Shown: piece after piece, positions 51,518 to 60,292 of the stretch
Numbering within the stretch: the first letter of the stretch is position 1
How the letters are laid out: each line of letters starts with the position of its first letter
Source: Bacteroides sp.
Lineage (GTDB): Bacteria > Bacillota > Clostridia > Oscillospirales > Acutalibacteraceae
Direction: 5' to 3'
DNA length: 64,000 nucleotides
Assembly: GCA_023665085.1 (NCBI GenBank)
Contig: JAMPEQ010000003.1
Coordinates: 62,001-126,000 of the forward strand
Translations under genes and position numbers: made by a program
Notes under the pieces: generated by a model
What the model was told of the DNA's origin: nothing
Database searches by the model: none
Seen by the model: the letters and a program-made list of their open reading frames with translations, nothing else

Positions 51518-52207
51518 ATGAAAACAGTATTGGTTTGTGATGATGACGAGGCAATTTTGGAATCACTGCGAATTTACCTTGACAATGCAGGCTATAACGT
51601 TATAACTGCAGTTGACGGAATGGATGCACTTGAAAAGGTTATTAAAAATGAAATTCACTGTGTTGTCCTGGATATTATGATGCCGAAACTTGACGGTCTT
51701 AAAACAACACTCAAAATCAGAGAAAAATATAATTTTCCTATTATTCTTCTTTCTGCCAAGAGTGAGGACACTGATAAGATTGCAGGGCTCGGATTTGGTG
51801 CGGATGATTATGTTACAAAGCCTTTTAATCCGCTGGAATTGGTTGCACGAGTTAATTCGCAAATCAGACGTTATGTTACACTTGGAAGCCTTGTGATCAA
51901 GGAAAGCCAGCTTGTTACAGGCGGTATTGTTCTTGATAAGGATACAAAGTCTGTAACTGTTGACGGTGATGAAGTCAGACTTACTGCCATGGAATATAAG
52001 ATACTTGAACATCTTATGAGCAATATGGGTAAAGTTTTATCATCATCACAGATTTATGAGGCAGTGTGGAATGAACCTTCGTATTCCAGTGAAAAAACTG
52101 TTACTGTTCACATTAGAAATCTCAGAGAAAAGATTGAAATTAATCCTAAAGAGCCGAAATACATAAAGGTGGTATATGGACTTGGATACAAATGTGAAAA
52201 GATTTAA
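51518..52207 (+). CDS. OmpR/PhoB-family response regulator
   Basis: 229 residues: a receiver domain with the acidic pair in VCDDDE (about 6-11), the phospho-acceptor in VVLDIMMPKLDG (Asp about 51) and Lys in YVTKPFNP, followed by a winged-helix output domain (about 130-229; LTAMEYKILEHLMSNMGKVL, SEKTVTVHIRNLREKIE, YIKVVYGLGYKCEK). It looks VanR-like. The kinase gene starts 32 bp before its stop codon, so the two are translationally coupled. Confidence 0.93.
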   Translation: MKTVLVCDDDEAILESLRIYLDNAGYNVITAVDGMDALEKVIKNEIHCVVLDIMMPKLDGLKTTLKIREKYNFPIILLSAKSEDTDKIAGLGFGADDYVTKPFNPLELVARVNSQIRRYVTLGSLVIKESQLVTGGIVLDKDTKSVTVDGDEVRLTAMEYKILEHLMSNMGKVLSSSQIYEAVWNEPSYSSEKTVTVHIRNLREKIEINPKEPKYIKVVYGLGYKCEKI

Positions 52208-54572
52208 TTATTCAATGCTTAAAAAAATTATTTGTGTAATTCTGTGCTTTATAACCTTAATTATGGCAACTGATAAAATAGTTGAAACTTTTATCGGATG
52301 GTATTATTTTAATGATGAAACAGACTATACTCAGGTAACGGATTTTACGGAAAATATTACATTCCAGAATTATATGTATTCTGATATAAGCAACATCAAT
52401 TCAACGTTTAGTGAAATGAAAAGGCATGATGATGCAGAAAAGTCTCTGAAGAATGTAAAAGATGATGTAATCCAAAGGGCTTATGACAAAGCGGTACAGC
52501 TTTTAGCTTCTGCACCAAAGCTTGAAGAATATGATGAAAACTACGAAGAAGTTGCCGACTATTATTATAAAAACATAAATATAAAAGCAGGAAATTATGC
52601 TTTTACCTTTAATTTGAACAGCTTGGCAACAAACAATGATTTTGAAGTAAATATAAGTAATATTAAAAAGCAGTTATCTGAAATCTATGACAGCTTTGTT
52701 GATTCAACATTGTATGAAGTCGGATATGATTATTATCCGGTATCCTATGATTCAAGCCTTAAATTCTATGCTGAAAATTACGGTGAGAAGCTTTCAAATA
52801 CCTTTTTGGAAGAAAAGCCTGCTTTAAGCGATATAAAATCTCATGATATGTATTATATCTATGAGAACGGAAAGGCTGAGCACAAGGGCATCAGTAAGAC
52901 CTTTGCAGACTCAATAGCCAAGGATATTGACAAGGGATTAACCCTGTATCTGTATTTCCAGTTCCCTGAATATAAAGATGATAATATTATAGACGGTATT
53001 ATTCAAAGAGCAGAAAATTATGATAACAGATATGAGGGAATAAGGGATTTATTTGTCACTGCAAAAGAAAGCAGAGAAAATATTAATAAAAACTGTGTAT
53101 TATCAGTCATATATATAGTGCTGTCCTTTGTATTCGGATTTTTATATCTTGCCGTTGCAGGAAAAAAGGACAGGTATGAAAAAGCAAAGCTTGCATTTAT
53201 AGATTATCTCCCTGTAGAGTTTCATTTAGCAATTACCGGCGGACTCGGAACGGGTGCTACGATGCTGATGTTTACGGTTGCTGACTCAATAGGTATATCA
53301 AAGTATACTAATGATGTTATTGTGATTTATGCAGCTGCTATCTGGATGCTTGCAATGGAGCTTTCCTCTTCAATTGTAAGGAGTTTCAGGAGCGACAGAA
53401 AATGGTATAAATTCTTTTTTACCTATTGGTTTGTTTATGGATTAATATGGTTTAATAAAATTTTATTTAAATGTCTCGGCAAATTATTCAGTGCAATGAA
53501 AAAATCATCGGCCAGAACAAAGGGCAGATTAAGAGCAACTGTTCATTCCATAGCTTATAAGCCAAAGACGTTTAAGAGAAATATTATTTTATTGTCAATA
53601 GCATATTTGATGATAAATATTATCTTATCAATTATCGGCGGACTTTCGATAAGTGAGGATTTTTATATTTTTACAATATTAACTGCAATTGTGTTCATTG
53701 CTTTCAATGCCTTTGTGCTTTATCATGTAATAAGATATATAAGTCAGCTTGATAGAATAATTGCATGTTCAATTGAGCATAAGGAGTATGACAGTGATTT
53801 AGACAAGCTTTATAATTCACTTCGATATCTTGCCGACAGTATGAAATATACTAATACTGAATTACAAAAAGCAGTTGCAAAGGCGGTAAAGGATGAGCGG
53901 CTCAGAACAGAGCTTATAACAAATGTTTCTCATGATTTAAAAACACCTCTTACGTCAATTATTAATTATGTTGACTTGCTTTCAAAGTGTGATATTAATG
54001 ACGAAAAAGCTCAGTCTTATATTAAAGTTCTTGATGAAAAGGGCGCTAAACTGAAGAGACTTATTGATGATTTGATTGAGGCATCAAAGGTTACCAGCGG
54101 TAATGTATCGGTTAATCTTGCGCCTATCAATTTGACAGAGCTTTGTCTGCAGGCAACTGTGGATGTTCAGGATGATTTTGATAAAGCAGGACTGTCACTG
54201 ATAATTAAATCAGATGAAACATCGAACATGATTATTGCTGACGGACCTAAAACCTTCAGAATTGTAGAAAATCTGCTGTCAAATGCCAGAAAATACAGTG
54301 CAGTGTCAACAAGAGTTTATGTAAGCACTTATGAAGAAAAAGGCTTTGGTGTTTTTGAAATTAAGAATATATCTGCACAGCCTTTGGATATTTCTGCCGA
54401 TGAGCTTACGGAGCGCTTTGTTCGCGGTGATAAATCGCGAAATAAGGAGGGTAATGGTTTAGGCTTATCAATAGCAAAGGAATTGACTAAGCTGCAAAAC
54501 GGTGAACTTGAAATAACTATTGACGGTGATTTGTTCAAGGCTAGGGTTAAGCTTCCTTTAAGAAACAATTAA
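52176..54572 (+). CDS. Large multi-spanning sensor histidine kinase
   Basis: 798 residues. One membrane helix at about 15-37, a large outer sensor domain (about 38-305), several further membrane helices (about 308-330, 350-400, 410-430 and 470-520), then the kinase core. The H box is NVSHDLKTPLTSIINYVDLL (His about 590), the N box NLLSNARKYS, and the G box GNGLGLSIAKELTKLQNGEL. Partner of the OmpR-type regulator it overlaps. The additional membrane helices between sensor and kinase are more than in standard VanS-type kinases. The stimulus is unknown. An ATG at 52215 is an alternative start. Confidence 0.9.
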   Translation: MDLDTNVKRFNYSMLKKIICVILCFITLIMATDKIVETFIGWYYFNDETDYTQVTDFTENITFQNYMYSDISNINSTFSEMKRHDDAEKSLKNVKDDVIQRAYDKAVQLLASAPKLEEYDENYEEVADYYYKNINIKAGNYAFTFNLNSLATNNDFEVNISNIKKQLSEIYDSFVDSTLYEVGYDYYPVSYDSSLKFYAENYGEKLSNTFLEEKPALSDIKSHDMYYIYENGKAEHKGISKTFADSIAKDIDKGLTLYLYFQFPEYKDDNIIDGIIQRAENYDNRYEGIRDLFVTAKESRENINKNCVLSVIYIVLSFVFGFLYLAVAGKKDRYEKAKLAFIDYLPVEFHLAITGGLGTGATMLMFTVADSIGISKYTNDVIVIYAAAIWMLAMELSSSIVRSFRSDRKWYKFFFTYWFVYGLIWFNKILFKCLGKLFSAMKKSSARTKGRLRATVHSIAYKPKTFKRNIILLSIAYLMINIILSIIGGLSISEDFYIFTILTAIVFIAFNAFVLYHVIRYISQLDRIIACSIEHKEYDSDLDKLYNSLRYLADSMKYTNTELQKAVAKAVKDERLRTELITNVSHDLKTPLTSIINYVDLLSKCDINDEKAQSYIKVLDEKGAKLKRLIDDLIEASKVTSGNVSVNLAPINLTELCLQATVDVQDDFDKAGLSLIIKSDETSNMIIADGPKTFRIVENLLSNARKYSAVSTRVYVSTYEEKGFGVFEIKNISAQPLDISADELTERFVRGDKSRNKEGNGLGLSIAKELTKLQNGELEITIDGDLFKARVKLPLRNN

Positions 54573-54582
54573 ATATTATAAC

Positions 54583-54617
54583 AAATAAGTGCCGGACAAA
54601 ATATCCGGCACTTATTT
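54583..54617. terminator. Bidirectional Rho-independent terminator
   Basis: A 14-bp stem AAATAAGTGCCGGA (54583-54596) / TCCGGCACTTATTT (54604-54617) between the converging kinase and FG-GAP-like genes. Confidence 0.88.
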
Positions 54618-54629
54618 CTATTTGATATT

Positions 54630-56225
54630 TTATTTATTAGGAAGGTAGTTGCTGTTGATTTTTTGGATAGTGCTTATGGTGTCATTTACTGCTTTATCAA
54701 AATCATAGTCTTTTTTGCCTGAAAGATAGGTAACTATATATTCACCTGAATCAAATCCCTCGTTATCATTCAGGAACATAGGAACTTTGTGCCCTTGTGA
54801 TTCAAACTGAGATTCATATGAATATTCGCCGTCAAGGTAATAATTTTTATAGCCATAATCATAATCCATTCTAGCATTATATACAGTATCAAATTTTTCT
54901 TTTTTCAGTCTGTAAATTCTTGATGTTGCAGTATAAGTGTAAGAGGTTTCAAATGAATATGAATTGATGCATATTTCAGCACCTTTACTTGTTTTGTGAA
55001 GCATTACATAATTTACAGTGTCATTTTCAAGATAGTTTGATACAGAATCTTTACTGAAAATCTTTTTGGCAATTGTGCCGTTCCAGCTGTAGACCTCTAT
55101 GCAGTAGGTGGGTTCTTCAATGACAATATAATTTCCGGTGTAGTAATCAGTTGAACTTTTTTTCATCTGTTTTCTGTATGCGATTACAAGCTCCTCGTTT
55201 TTATCGTTGTTGAAGTCAATTAAATCCACGTATGCAAGACCGTCAATATAATTCACACCTTTTTCGGATTTTACTTCAGCTTCACCATACTGTGAAATTC
55301 GCTTTTCGATTATTTCATAATATGCATCATTTCGTCTTTGAGTTTCGCTTTTCTGATTTTCAAGCTGTGCTAAAGATACACTTGAAAATGTTTCCAGATT
55401 GTTTGTCACTATTTCGGTAATGTATTCAGCTCGTGAGCTTTTTATAGCAGAAAGCTTAATTGTTTCAAAATCCTCGGCATTTATTTTACCTTTGACAGAA
55501 TAAATATTATTTTTATAATCGTAATCACATTCACCGGACTTTTTGAATTTATCACCCTTAAGTGTATATAAAACAACATTTTCAGGTGTTGCTTTTTCTG
55601 ATTTGCAAATATAATATTTGTTGTTTTTGTGATAAAAGCCAATCCAGCTTCCGTCCTTTACATCTTTGGTTGAATTTGCTTCCTCACTGTAAACCTTTGA
55701 AAACTTTTTGTCAACGTAGCTGAAAATTTCAAGTTTATAGATATTATTTTCGTTATAGCACACCATAAGCTCGACTTTGCCGTCATTATCAAAATCCATC
55801 TGTCTTGCATAGCATAAGCCGATAAGCCTTGCCTTGTCTTTACCATAGGTGTCACTATCAAGTCGTTCCCATTTAACAGAGCCGTATTCTGTTATAATAT
55901 CTGTGCACACTTTTCCTGCATCTGTTTTAAATTGATGCAGCTTTTTGTTTTGTATGCTGATTGTGTGGCTGAAACATATAATAATTATCAGTACAAATAT
56001 AATAAACATTGCAAAGGCAAGCAGTTTAAGCATTGCACTTTTTATGTTTGGCAGCTCACGCATCTGCTTTGCAGTTTCGCCGTGCAAAATATCTTCAATA
56101 GTATATTTTGCATTATAGGCAAGGCGGCGCATGTCTAACTTGTTTTTTAACTTTTGAAATGTCTGTGCACCGAGTTTTTCTCTTTCTTCGTTTTCAAAGT
56201 CATCGTCAAAATAATTGTAGCTCAG
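54630..56225 (-). CDS. Membrane protein with FG-GAP/VCBS-like repeats, probable CTG start
   Basis: About 531 residues if translation begins at CTG 56225, or 500 from ATG 56132. The extension reads LSYNYFDDDFENEEREKLG and continues in frame into MRRLAYNAKYTIED. A single membrane helix (LLAFAMFIIFVLIIIICF) follows, and the outer part has repeats with calcium-type Asp-rich loops (DFDNDGKVELMVCY, DFNNDKNEELVIAYR). The CTG is nine bases from a perfect GGAGG, whereas ATG 56132 has no site and no other start lies between. Function unknown; a surface or sensor protein is inference. Confidence 0.7.
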   Translation of the reverse strand: MSYNYFDDDFENEEREKLGAQTFQKLKNKLDMRRLAYNAKYTIEDILHGETAKQMRELPNIKSAMLKLLAFAMFIIFVLIIIICFSHTISIQNKKLHQFKTDAGKVCTDIITEYGSVKWERLDSDTYGKDKARLIGLCYARQMDFDNDGKVELMVCYNENNIYKLEIFSYVDKKFSKVYSEEANSTKDVKDGSWIGFYHKNNKYYICKSEKATPENVVLYTLKGDKFKKSGECDYDYKNNIYSVKGKINAEDFETIKLSAIKSSRAEYITEIVTNNLETFSSVSLAQLENQKSETQRRNDAYYEIIEKRISQYGEAEVKSEKGVNYIDGLAYVDLIDFNNDKNEELVIAYRKQMKKSSTDYYTGNYIVIEEPTYCIEVYSWNGTIAKKIFSKDSVSNYLENDTVNYVMLHKTSKGAEICINSYSFETSYTYTATSRIYRLKKEKFDTVYNARMDYDYGYKNYYLDGEYSYESQFESQGHKVPMFLNDNEGFDSGEYIVTYLSGKKDYDFDKAVNDTISTIQKINSNYLPNK

Positions 56226-56262
56226 AACGCCTCACCTCCGAATTTACATATTTTTACATCTT

Positions 56263-56291
56263 ATTTTAACACATTTATAAATAATTATCAA
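56263..56291 (-). promoter_or_regulatory. Promoter of the FG-GAP-like protein gene
   Basis: Minus strand TTGATA (56286-56291), 17 bp, TAAAAT (56263-56268). The predicted start site lies about 30 bases before the CTG codon, leaving just room for the GGAGG site. Confidence 0.65.
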
Positions 56292-56343
56292 CTATATAAT
56301 ATATGCAGGAATTATTGTATTAATAATTGAAGCGGAAAAATCA

Positions 56344-56377
56344 AAAAACTGCCGGCAATAACAAACCGGCAGTTTTT
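56344..56377 (-). terminator. Rho-independent terminator of the dnaD-dnaI operon
   Basis: A perfect 12-bp stem AAAAACTGCCGG (56344-56355) / CCGGCAGTTTTT (56366-56377), 3 bp after the stop codon of the loader gene. Confidence 0.9.
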
Positions 56378-56380
56378 GTT

Positions 56381-57349
56381 TTATTTTATGTATCTTATAT
56401 CATTTCCTAACAGTATCATAGTGTTATATTCGCCTGTAATGCGTGATGTAATACGCTGATCGTATTTTTCTTCTATTTCTTTTATACTGAAATTAGTTGA
56501 TACAATTGTAGGCAATTTTGCTGAAAGACGGGTGTTAATGATATTATAAAGGCAGGCAACCGTATAACTGTTTTTAAACTCAGTACCCAAATCATCAATT
56601 ATAAGCAGATCGCAGTTGAGCACATCATTTTCAGTGTACCTGATATTATCTGTTCTGCCGAAATTTTCATTCTGCAAATCACTTAAAATATTTTGTGAAG
56701 TGCCGTAAATTACGCTGTATCCTTTGTTGATTACAACATTAGCAATAGCGAGTGACAAGTGAGTCTTGCCTAAGCCTGTTCCGCCCATAAATAAAATATT
56801 AGGTGATTTTCTTGTGAATCCGACAGCGTATTTTGAACAGCTTTCTTTTATTCTTTCCGCCTTTGTTCTTGGAGAAATTCCTACGTAGGCTTCATCAGGA
56901 TAATAATTTGTATTAAAGCTGTCAAATGTGCATTCGTCAAGAGGTGCTATCTTTTGCAGTTTATCCCTTTCAATGTCCTTCAACAGCTCATTGTAGCATT
57001 TGCATTTTCTGTTATGTATAAAGCCTGTATCGCAGCAGGCAGAGCATGAGTATTTTACTGATAAATCCTCTTCGCTATAGCCGTTTTTTCTAAGCAGCTC
57101 TTTACGCTCTTCCTGAAGAGAAAGACTTTCCTTCATAAGTCTGTCCATATCATTTTTTTTATCATTGCTGTATAGAAATACTTTTGATATACTTAAGCCG
57201 ATTTGAGAGAGCTTTGTTTTTATGTTCATTAGCTCAGGTATCTTTTCACTGATTTCTTCAAGCTTTGCGTCTGCTTTATATTCAGCATTTTCTCTTCTTC
57301 TGGCTAAAATATCTTCAGCCTTATTAAAAGTTTCAATAGAGTATGACAT
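56381..57349 (-). CDS. DnaI/DnaC-type helicase loader ATPase
   Basis: 322 residues. A zinc module (CSACCDTGFIHNRKCKC, about 100-116) precedes an AAA+ core with Walker A FMGGTGLGKTHLSLAIANVV (about 182-201), Walker B LLIIDDLGTEF and sensor 1 IVSTNFS. This is the domain order of primosomal DnaI. It delivers the replicative helicase to DNA at the origin and at restart. It follows the DnaD-like gene after 14 bp, a common Firmicutes pair. Confidence 0.9.
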   Translation of the reverse strand: MSYSIETFNKAEDILARRRENAEYKADAKLEEISEKIPELMNIKTKLSQIGLSISKVFLYSNDKKNDMDRLMKESLSLQEERKELLRKNGYSEEDLSVKYSCSACCDTGFIHNRKCKCYNELLKDIERDKLQKIAPLDECTFDSFNTNYYPDEAYVGISPRTKAERIKESCSKYAVGFTRKSPNILFMGGTGLGKTHLSLAIANVVINKGYSVIYGTSQNILSDLQNENFGRTDNIRYTENDVLNCDLLIIDDLGTEFKNSYTVACLYNIINTRLSAKLPTIVSTNFSIKEIEEKYDQRITSRITGEYNTMILLGNDIRYIK

Positions 57350-57363
57350 ATTCTACCTCATAT

Positions 57364-58377
57364 TTATATAATATCTGTATTATTCATAGAATCCTTCATG
57401 AATTTTTCAAGATCGTATGACGGCTTGCTTTGCAGTCTTTCGCCATCTTTTTTATCCTGCTTTTGCTTTTCAAATTCTTCTTGCTGTGCCTTAACCTGTG
57501 CAGGATTTGTAATTCCGTTTTTACGCCATTTTTTTATTATTGAATCCATATATGCCAGTTTTGGTTCAGGTATGTTTTCTTTCATAAGATCAGCTGCAAG
57601 GCTTATCATTGCTATGTCAAAATCAGTAAACCATGATGTTACCATTTTTCTTTGATTATCAGTAGGCCGTCTGTGTTTGATTCCTGTTATCGCAACAATT
57701 TCGTTCCACAGTCTGTCACTTTGCTCAATTTCTTTCAGCTTTTCTTCGGCGGCAGTAACAGTAACTATGCCCTCGTCAGACCAGTTTTTTGCCATTGAAT
57801 TTATATAGTTGATACCTATTGATTTTCCCCGTTTTTTTTCACAACGGTAAAATTCAAGTATCATAAGGATAACTTCTACAGGCAGTCCGTAGTAATTTAC
57901 CATATTTATCAGCATTTCCTGTTCTGCGTGGCTGATTGTTCTGCCAAGTACATGCTGTGCCTGTTCAAGAAGAGTAGCTATATCGCTGCTTTCTCTTATG
58001 CATATTACTATATCCTTTGGTGAAAGACGGGGAGGAGACAGCTTTTCTCTTGATGAAATTTTCATTTCTTTTTCTTTTTCTTCTTTAATTTCATCAATAA
58101 TAACAGGTTGGGGAATAGGTGTTACTGTTTCTCCGTTTACTGCAAGCACACCTTCCTCATTCCAGAATTCAAGCAAATCATCAATATCACCTGCAGTCTG
58201 ACCTAAAGCTTTTGCAATTTCTGCTGAAGATGACTGACCGCCGTTTCTTAAAATATAAAGCAGTGCCTTTAATTGATATTCACTTGCCAGCTTAAGATAT
58301 TTATCAAGAAGCTGATTTGGAACATTGAATATTCCGTTTTTCCAAATATCACCGAAAGGTGCTATGCTGTAGTCCAT
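57364..58377 (-). CDS. DnaD-domain primosomal protein
   Basis: 337 residues. An N-terminal winged-helix part (about 25-95; YQLKALLYILRNGGQSSSAE) is followed by a Lys/Glu-rich linker and the C-terminal DnaD/DnaB-II domain (about 125-205; LINMVNYYGLPVEVILMILE, INYINSMAKNWSDEGI), and a second similar helical repeat ending KKWRKNGI (about 235-290). Takes part with the helicase loader in replication initiation. First gene of the unit, with GAGGAGT upstream of the ATG. Confidence 0.88.
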   Translation of the reverse strand: MDYSIAPFGDIWKNGIFNVPNQLLDKYLKLASEYQLKALLYILRNGGQSSSAEIAKALGQTAGDIDDLLEFWNEEGVLAVNGETVTPIPQPVIIDEIKEEKEKEMKISSREKLSPPRLSPKDIVICIRESSDIATLLEQAQHVLGRTISHAEQEMLINMVNYYGLPVEVILMILEFYRCEKKRGKSIGINYINSMAKNWSDEGIVTVTAAEEKLKEIEQSDRLWNEIVAITGIKHRRPTDNQRKMVTSWFTDFDIAMISLAADLMKENIPEPKLAYMDSIIKKWRKNGITNPAQVKAQQEEFEKQKQDKKDGERLQSKPSYDLEKFMKDSMNNTDII

Positions 58378-58494
58378 ATTTACTCCTCTTTAACAGATAT
58401 AATAAAAACTGTGTAACATTTATTTTATCAAAATTTATTTAATATGTAAATAGCAAATAATAACAGAGAAAATAATATTTTTTTCAAAAATCTA

Positions 58495-58523
58495 TTGACA
58501 AATTATTAAAGTCTTTGTATAAT
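58495..58523 (+). promoter_or_regulatory. Promoter of tRNA-Gly
   Basis: Consensus TTGACA (58495-58500), 17 bp, consensus TATAAT (58518-58523), 12 bp before the mature tRNA. Confidence 0.9.
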
Positions 58524-58535
58524 ACATTTGCATTT

Positions 58536-58611
58536 GCGGATGTAGCTCACCCGGTAGAGCGCAACCTTGCCAAGGTTGAGGTAGCGAGTTCGAGCCTCGT
58601 CATCCGCTCCA
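58536..58611 (+). tRNA. tRNA-Gly (anticodon GCC)
   Basis: 76 nt with encoded CCA. Acceptor stem GCGGATG / CATCCGC, D arm GCTC/GAGC, anticodon arm CAACC-TTGCCAA-GGTTG with GCC at the centre, T arm GCGAG-TTCGAGC-CTCGT. Reads the GGC and GGT glycine codons. A single-gene transcript with a consensus promoter and its own terminator. Confidence 0.97.
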
Positions 58612-58612
58612 C

Positions 58613-58640
58613 AGCTACGCTTTATGCGTAGCTTTTTTCT
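58613..58640 (+). terminator. Rho-independent terminator of tRNA-Gly
   Basis: An 8-bp stem AGCTACGC (58613-58620) / GCGTAGCT (58626-58633) followed by TTTTTCTTTTT, starting 2 bases after the CCA end. Confidence 0.9.
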
Positions 58641-58654
58641 TTTTATAAATAATT

Positions 58655-58689
58655 AAACCCCTGTAAATTTAAAAATCTACAGGGTTTTA
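58655..58689 (-). terminator. Rho-independent terminator of the PepSY/fibronectin protein gene
   Basis: AAACCCCTGTA pairs with TACAGGGTTT with one bulged C. The hairpin lies 21 bp past the stop codon of the minus-strand gene ending at 58710. Confidence 0.65.
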
Positions 58690-58709
58690 ATTATTTAAGC
58701 GGTTAATTA

Positions 58710-59732
58710 TTAGTCATCGTTATAATTTTCAACTGATCGTTCTATAATTTTCCATGTGCTTGCATTAATTTCATATTCATATTCTTTAATTGATGTATGA
58801 AATTCGATGTCGTAAACTTCAATGCCATCATCGTAGTCAAGTTTAACTTTTGTGAATGTTACTTTTGATGATTTCAGTCCTGCATCTTTTAATGCAATGC
58901 TTTTTGCTTTTTCTTTGCCGTTAAGTTTTGCAGAAGCGGAAGAAGAGCTTGCGTTTTTTCCTATGCTCTTCTTTGCTGAATACGGACCGTAAAATTTTTT
59001 TCCATTGACAGTTTTATATGCTCTTACTCGTACATAGTATTTTTTATTGCTTTTTAGACCTTTAATGGTTTTTGATGTTGTGCTTTTTTTTGAAACTGTG
59101 ACTTTCTTTGATGAGCTGAAATTACTGTTCGTTGAATACTGAACTTGATAGCCTGTTACATTATTGTCCTTTTTCCATTTGACAGTTAAATTTGTTCCGT
59201 TTTTCTTAATTGATGTCAGTGAGGATTTTTTAGGTTTAATTGTAAAGTTTTTTTTGAATGTTCCATGATATTTTTTATCATTAAACTTGATTGTTGCAGT
59301 TGCTTTGCCGGGTTTTGTATTATTTTTATAAGTTACCTTATAATAAGAAGAAGAAATATTTGAGCGTCCGTCGTCAGTTTTTATAGTTACTGACGGTTTT
59401 TTAGCCTTTCCATTATATATATAGGTTTTAGTTGAAAGACAAATATCAAGGTCACTATCTCTGCTAACTATTTTTCCTGTTGATGCATTGATTTCATACT
59501 CATATTCTGTTAAATTCGTATAAAATTCAATATCATATATCTTTATTCCATTATCATAATCCAATTTGTTTTTTGTGAATTTTACCTGAGATGATTTCAG
59601 ACCTGCATCTTGAAGTGCGATTGCTTTTGCTTCGCTTTTGTTTATTTTTGATGCTGCTTGTGCCGTTATCATTCCGGTAAAACATGTTGAAATCATAAGA
59701 AATGATAATAAAATTGATAATGTTTTTTTCAT
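58710..59732 (-). CDS. Secreted protein: two PepSY-like repeats around Ig-like and fibronectin-like modules
   Basis: 340 residues with a clear signal peptide (MKKTLSILLSFLMISTCFTG, cleavage near AQA at 26). The mature protein has a PepSY-like repeat (about 30-90; SEAKAIALQDAGLKSSQVKF, YEYEINASTGKIV), an Ig-like module (about 95-175), a fibronectin-like module (about 178-262; LTVKWKKDNNVTGYQVQYST), a Ser/Ala linker, and a second PepSY-like repeat (about 273-335; KAKSIALKDAGLKSSKVTF, YEYEINASTWKII). The two repeats are nearly identical, so a recent duplication is likely. PepSY domains often hold proteases inactive; the target here is unknown. Confidence 0.82.
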   Translation of the reverse strand: MKKTLSILLSFLMISTCFTGMITAQAASKINKSEAKAIALQDAGLKSSQVKFTKNKLDYDNGIKIYDIEFYTNLTEYEYEINASTGKIVSRDSDLDICLSTKTYIYNGKAKKPSVTIKTDDGRSNISSSYYKVTYKNNTKPGKATATIKFNDKKYHGTFKKNFTIKPKKSSLTSIKKNGTNLTVKWKKDNNVTGYQVQYSTNSNFSSSKKVTVSKKSTTSKTIKGLKSNKKYYVRVRAYKTVNGKKFYGPYSAKKSIGKNASSSSASAKLNGKEKAKSIALKDAGLKSSKVTFTKVKLDYDDGIEVYDIEFHTSIKEYEYEINASTWKIIERSVENYNDD

Positions 59733-59815
59733 GAAGATTCTCCTTTGTTATTTATTTTATGTATTCATTATAAAATCGAAATATTAAAAATACATTAAAA
59801 TTTTAATATTCTAAT

Positions 59816-59856
59816 AAAAAATGCTGTCTTAAATTTTTATTTAAGACAGCATTTTT
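59816..59856 (-). terminator. Rho-independent terminator of ilvA-ridA
   Basis: GCTGTCTTAAA (59823-59833) pairs with TTTAAGACAGC (59840-59850), extended by A/T pairs on both sides; 30 bp past the ridA stop codon. Confidence 0.88.
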
Positions 59857-59885
59857 GTTGCTTTATATTGATTAATAAGTTTATG

Positions 59886-60257
59886 TTACAGTTTTGCGAT
59901 TAATTCGATTTCGCAAAGAACTCCTTTTGGCAGGTCCTTTACTGCTACGCATGATCTTGCCGGCTTTGATACAAAATAGTTGCCGTAAATTTCATTGAAT
60001 TTTGCAAAATCATTTATATCTGCCAAAAAGCATGTGGTTTTTACAACCTTATCCATTGAAGTTCCTGCTGCCTCAACTACAGCCTTGAGATTTTCACAAA
60101 CCTGAGTAGTCTGCTCTTCAATTGTTTTTGCATCAACATCATTTGTTTGAGGATTGATTGCTATCTGACCTGATGTAAAAAGCATGCCGTTTGCTTTTAC
60201 AGCCTGTGAATAAGGTCCGATTGCGTTTGGCGCATTATGAGTTGATATGTATTCCAT
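59886..60257 (-). CDS. ridA: RidA family enamine/imine deaminase
   Basis: 123 residues, trimeric YjgF/YER057c/UK114 fold: AIGPYSQAVKANGMLFTSGQ, then FAKFNEIYGNYF and the C-terminal PARSCVAVKDLPKGVLCEIE with the active-site Arg. It hydrolyses the reactive 2-aminoacrylate or 2-aminocrotonate released by PLP dehydratases. ATG 60257 has an AAAGG site eight bases upstream and gives the usual length; the open frame upstream overlaps ilvA. Placement 35 bp after ilvA matches its known role precisely. Confidence 0.95.
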   Translation of the reverse strand: MEYISTHNAPNAIGPYSQAVKANGMLFTSGQIAINPQTNDVDAKTIEEQTTQVCENLKAVVEAAGTSMDKVVKTTCFLADINDFAKFNEIYGNYFVSKPARSCVAVKDLPKGVLCEIELIAKL

Positions 60258-60292
60258 ATTGTTAATACCTTTCTTTTTAAATTTATTTATAC

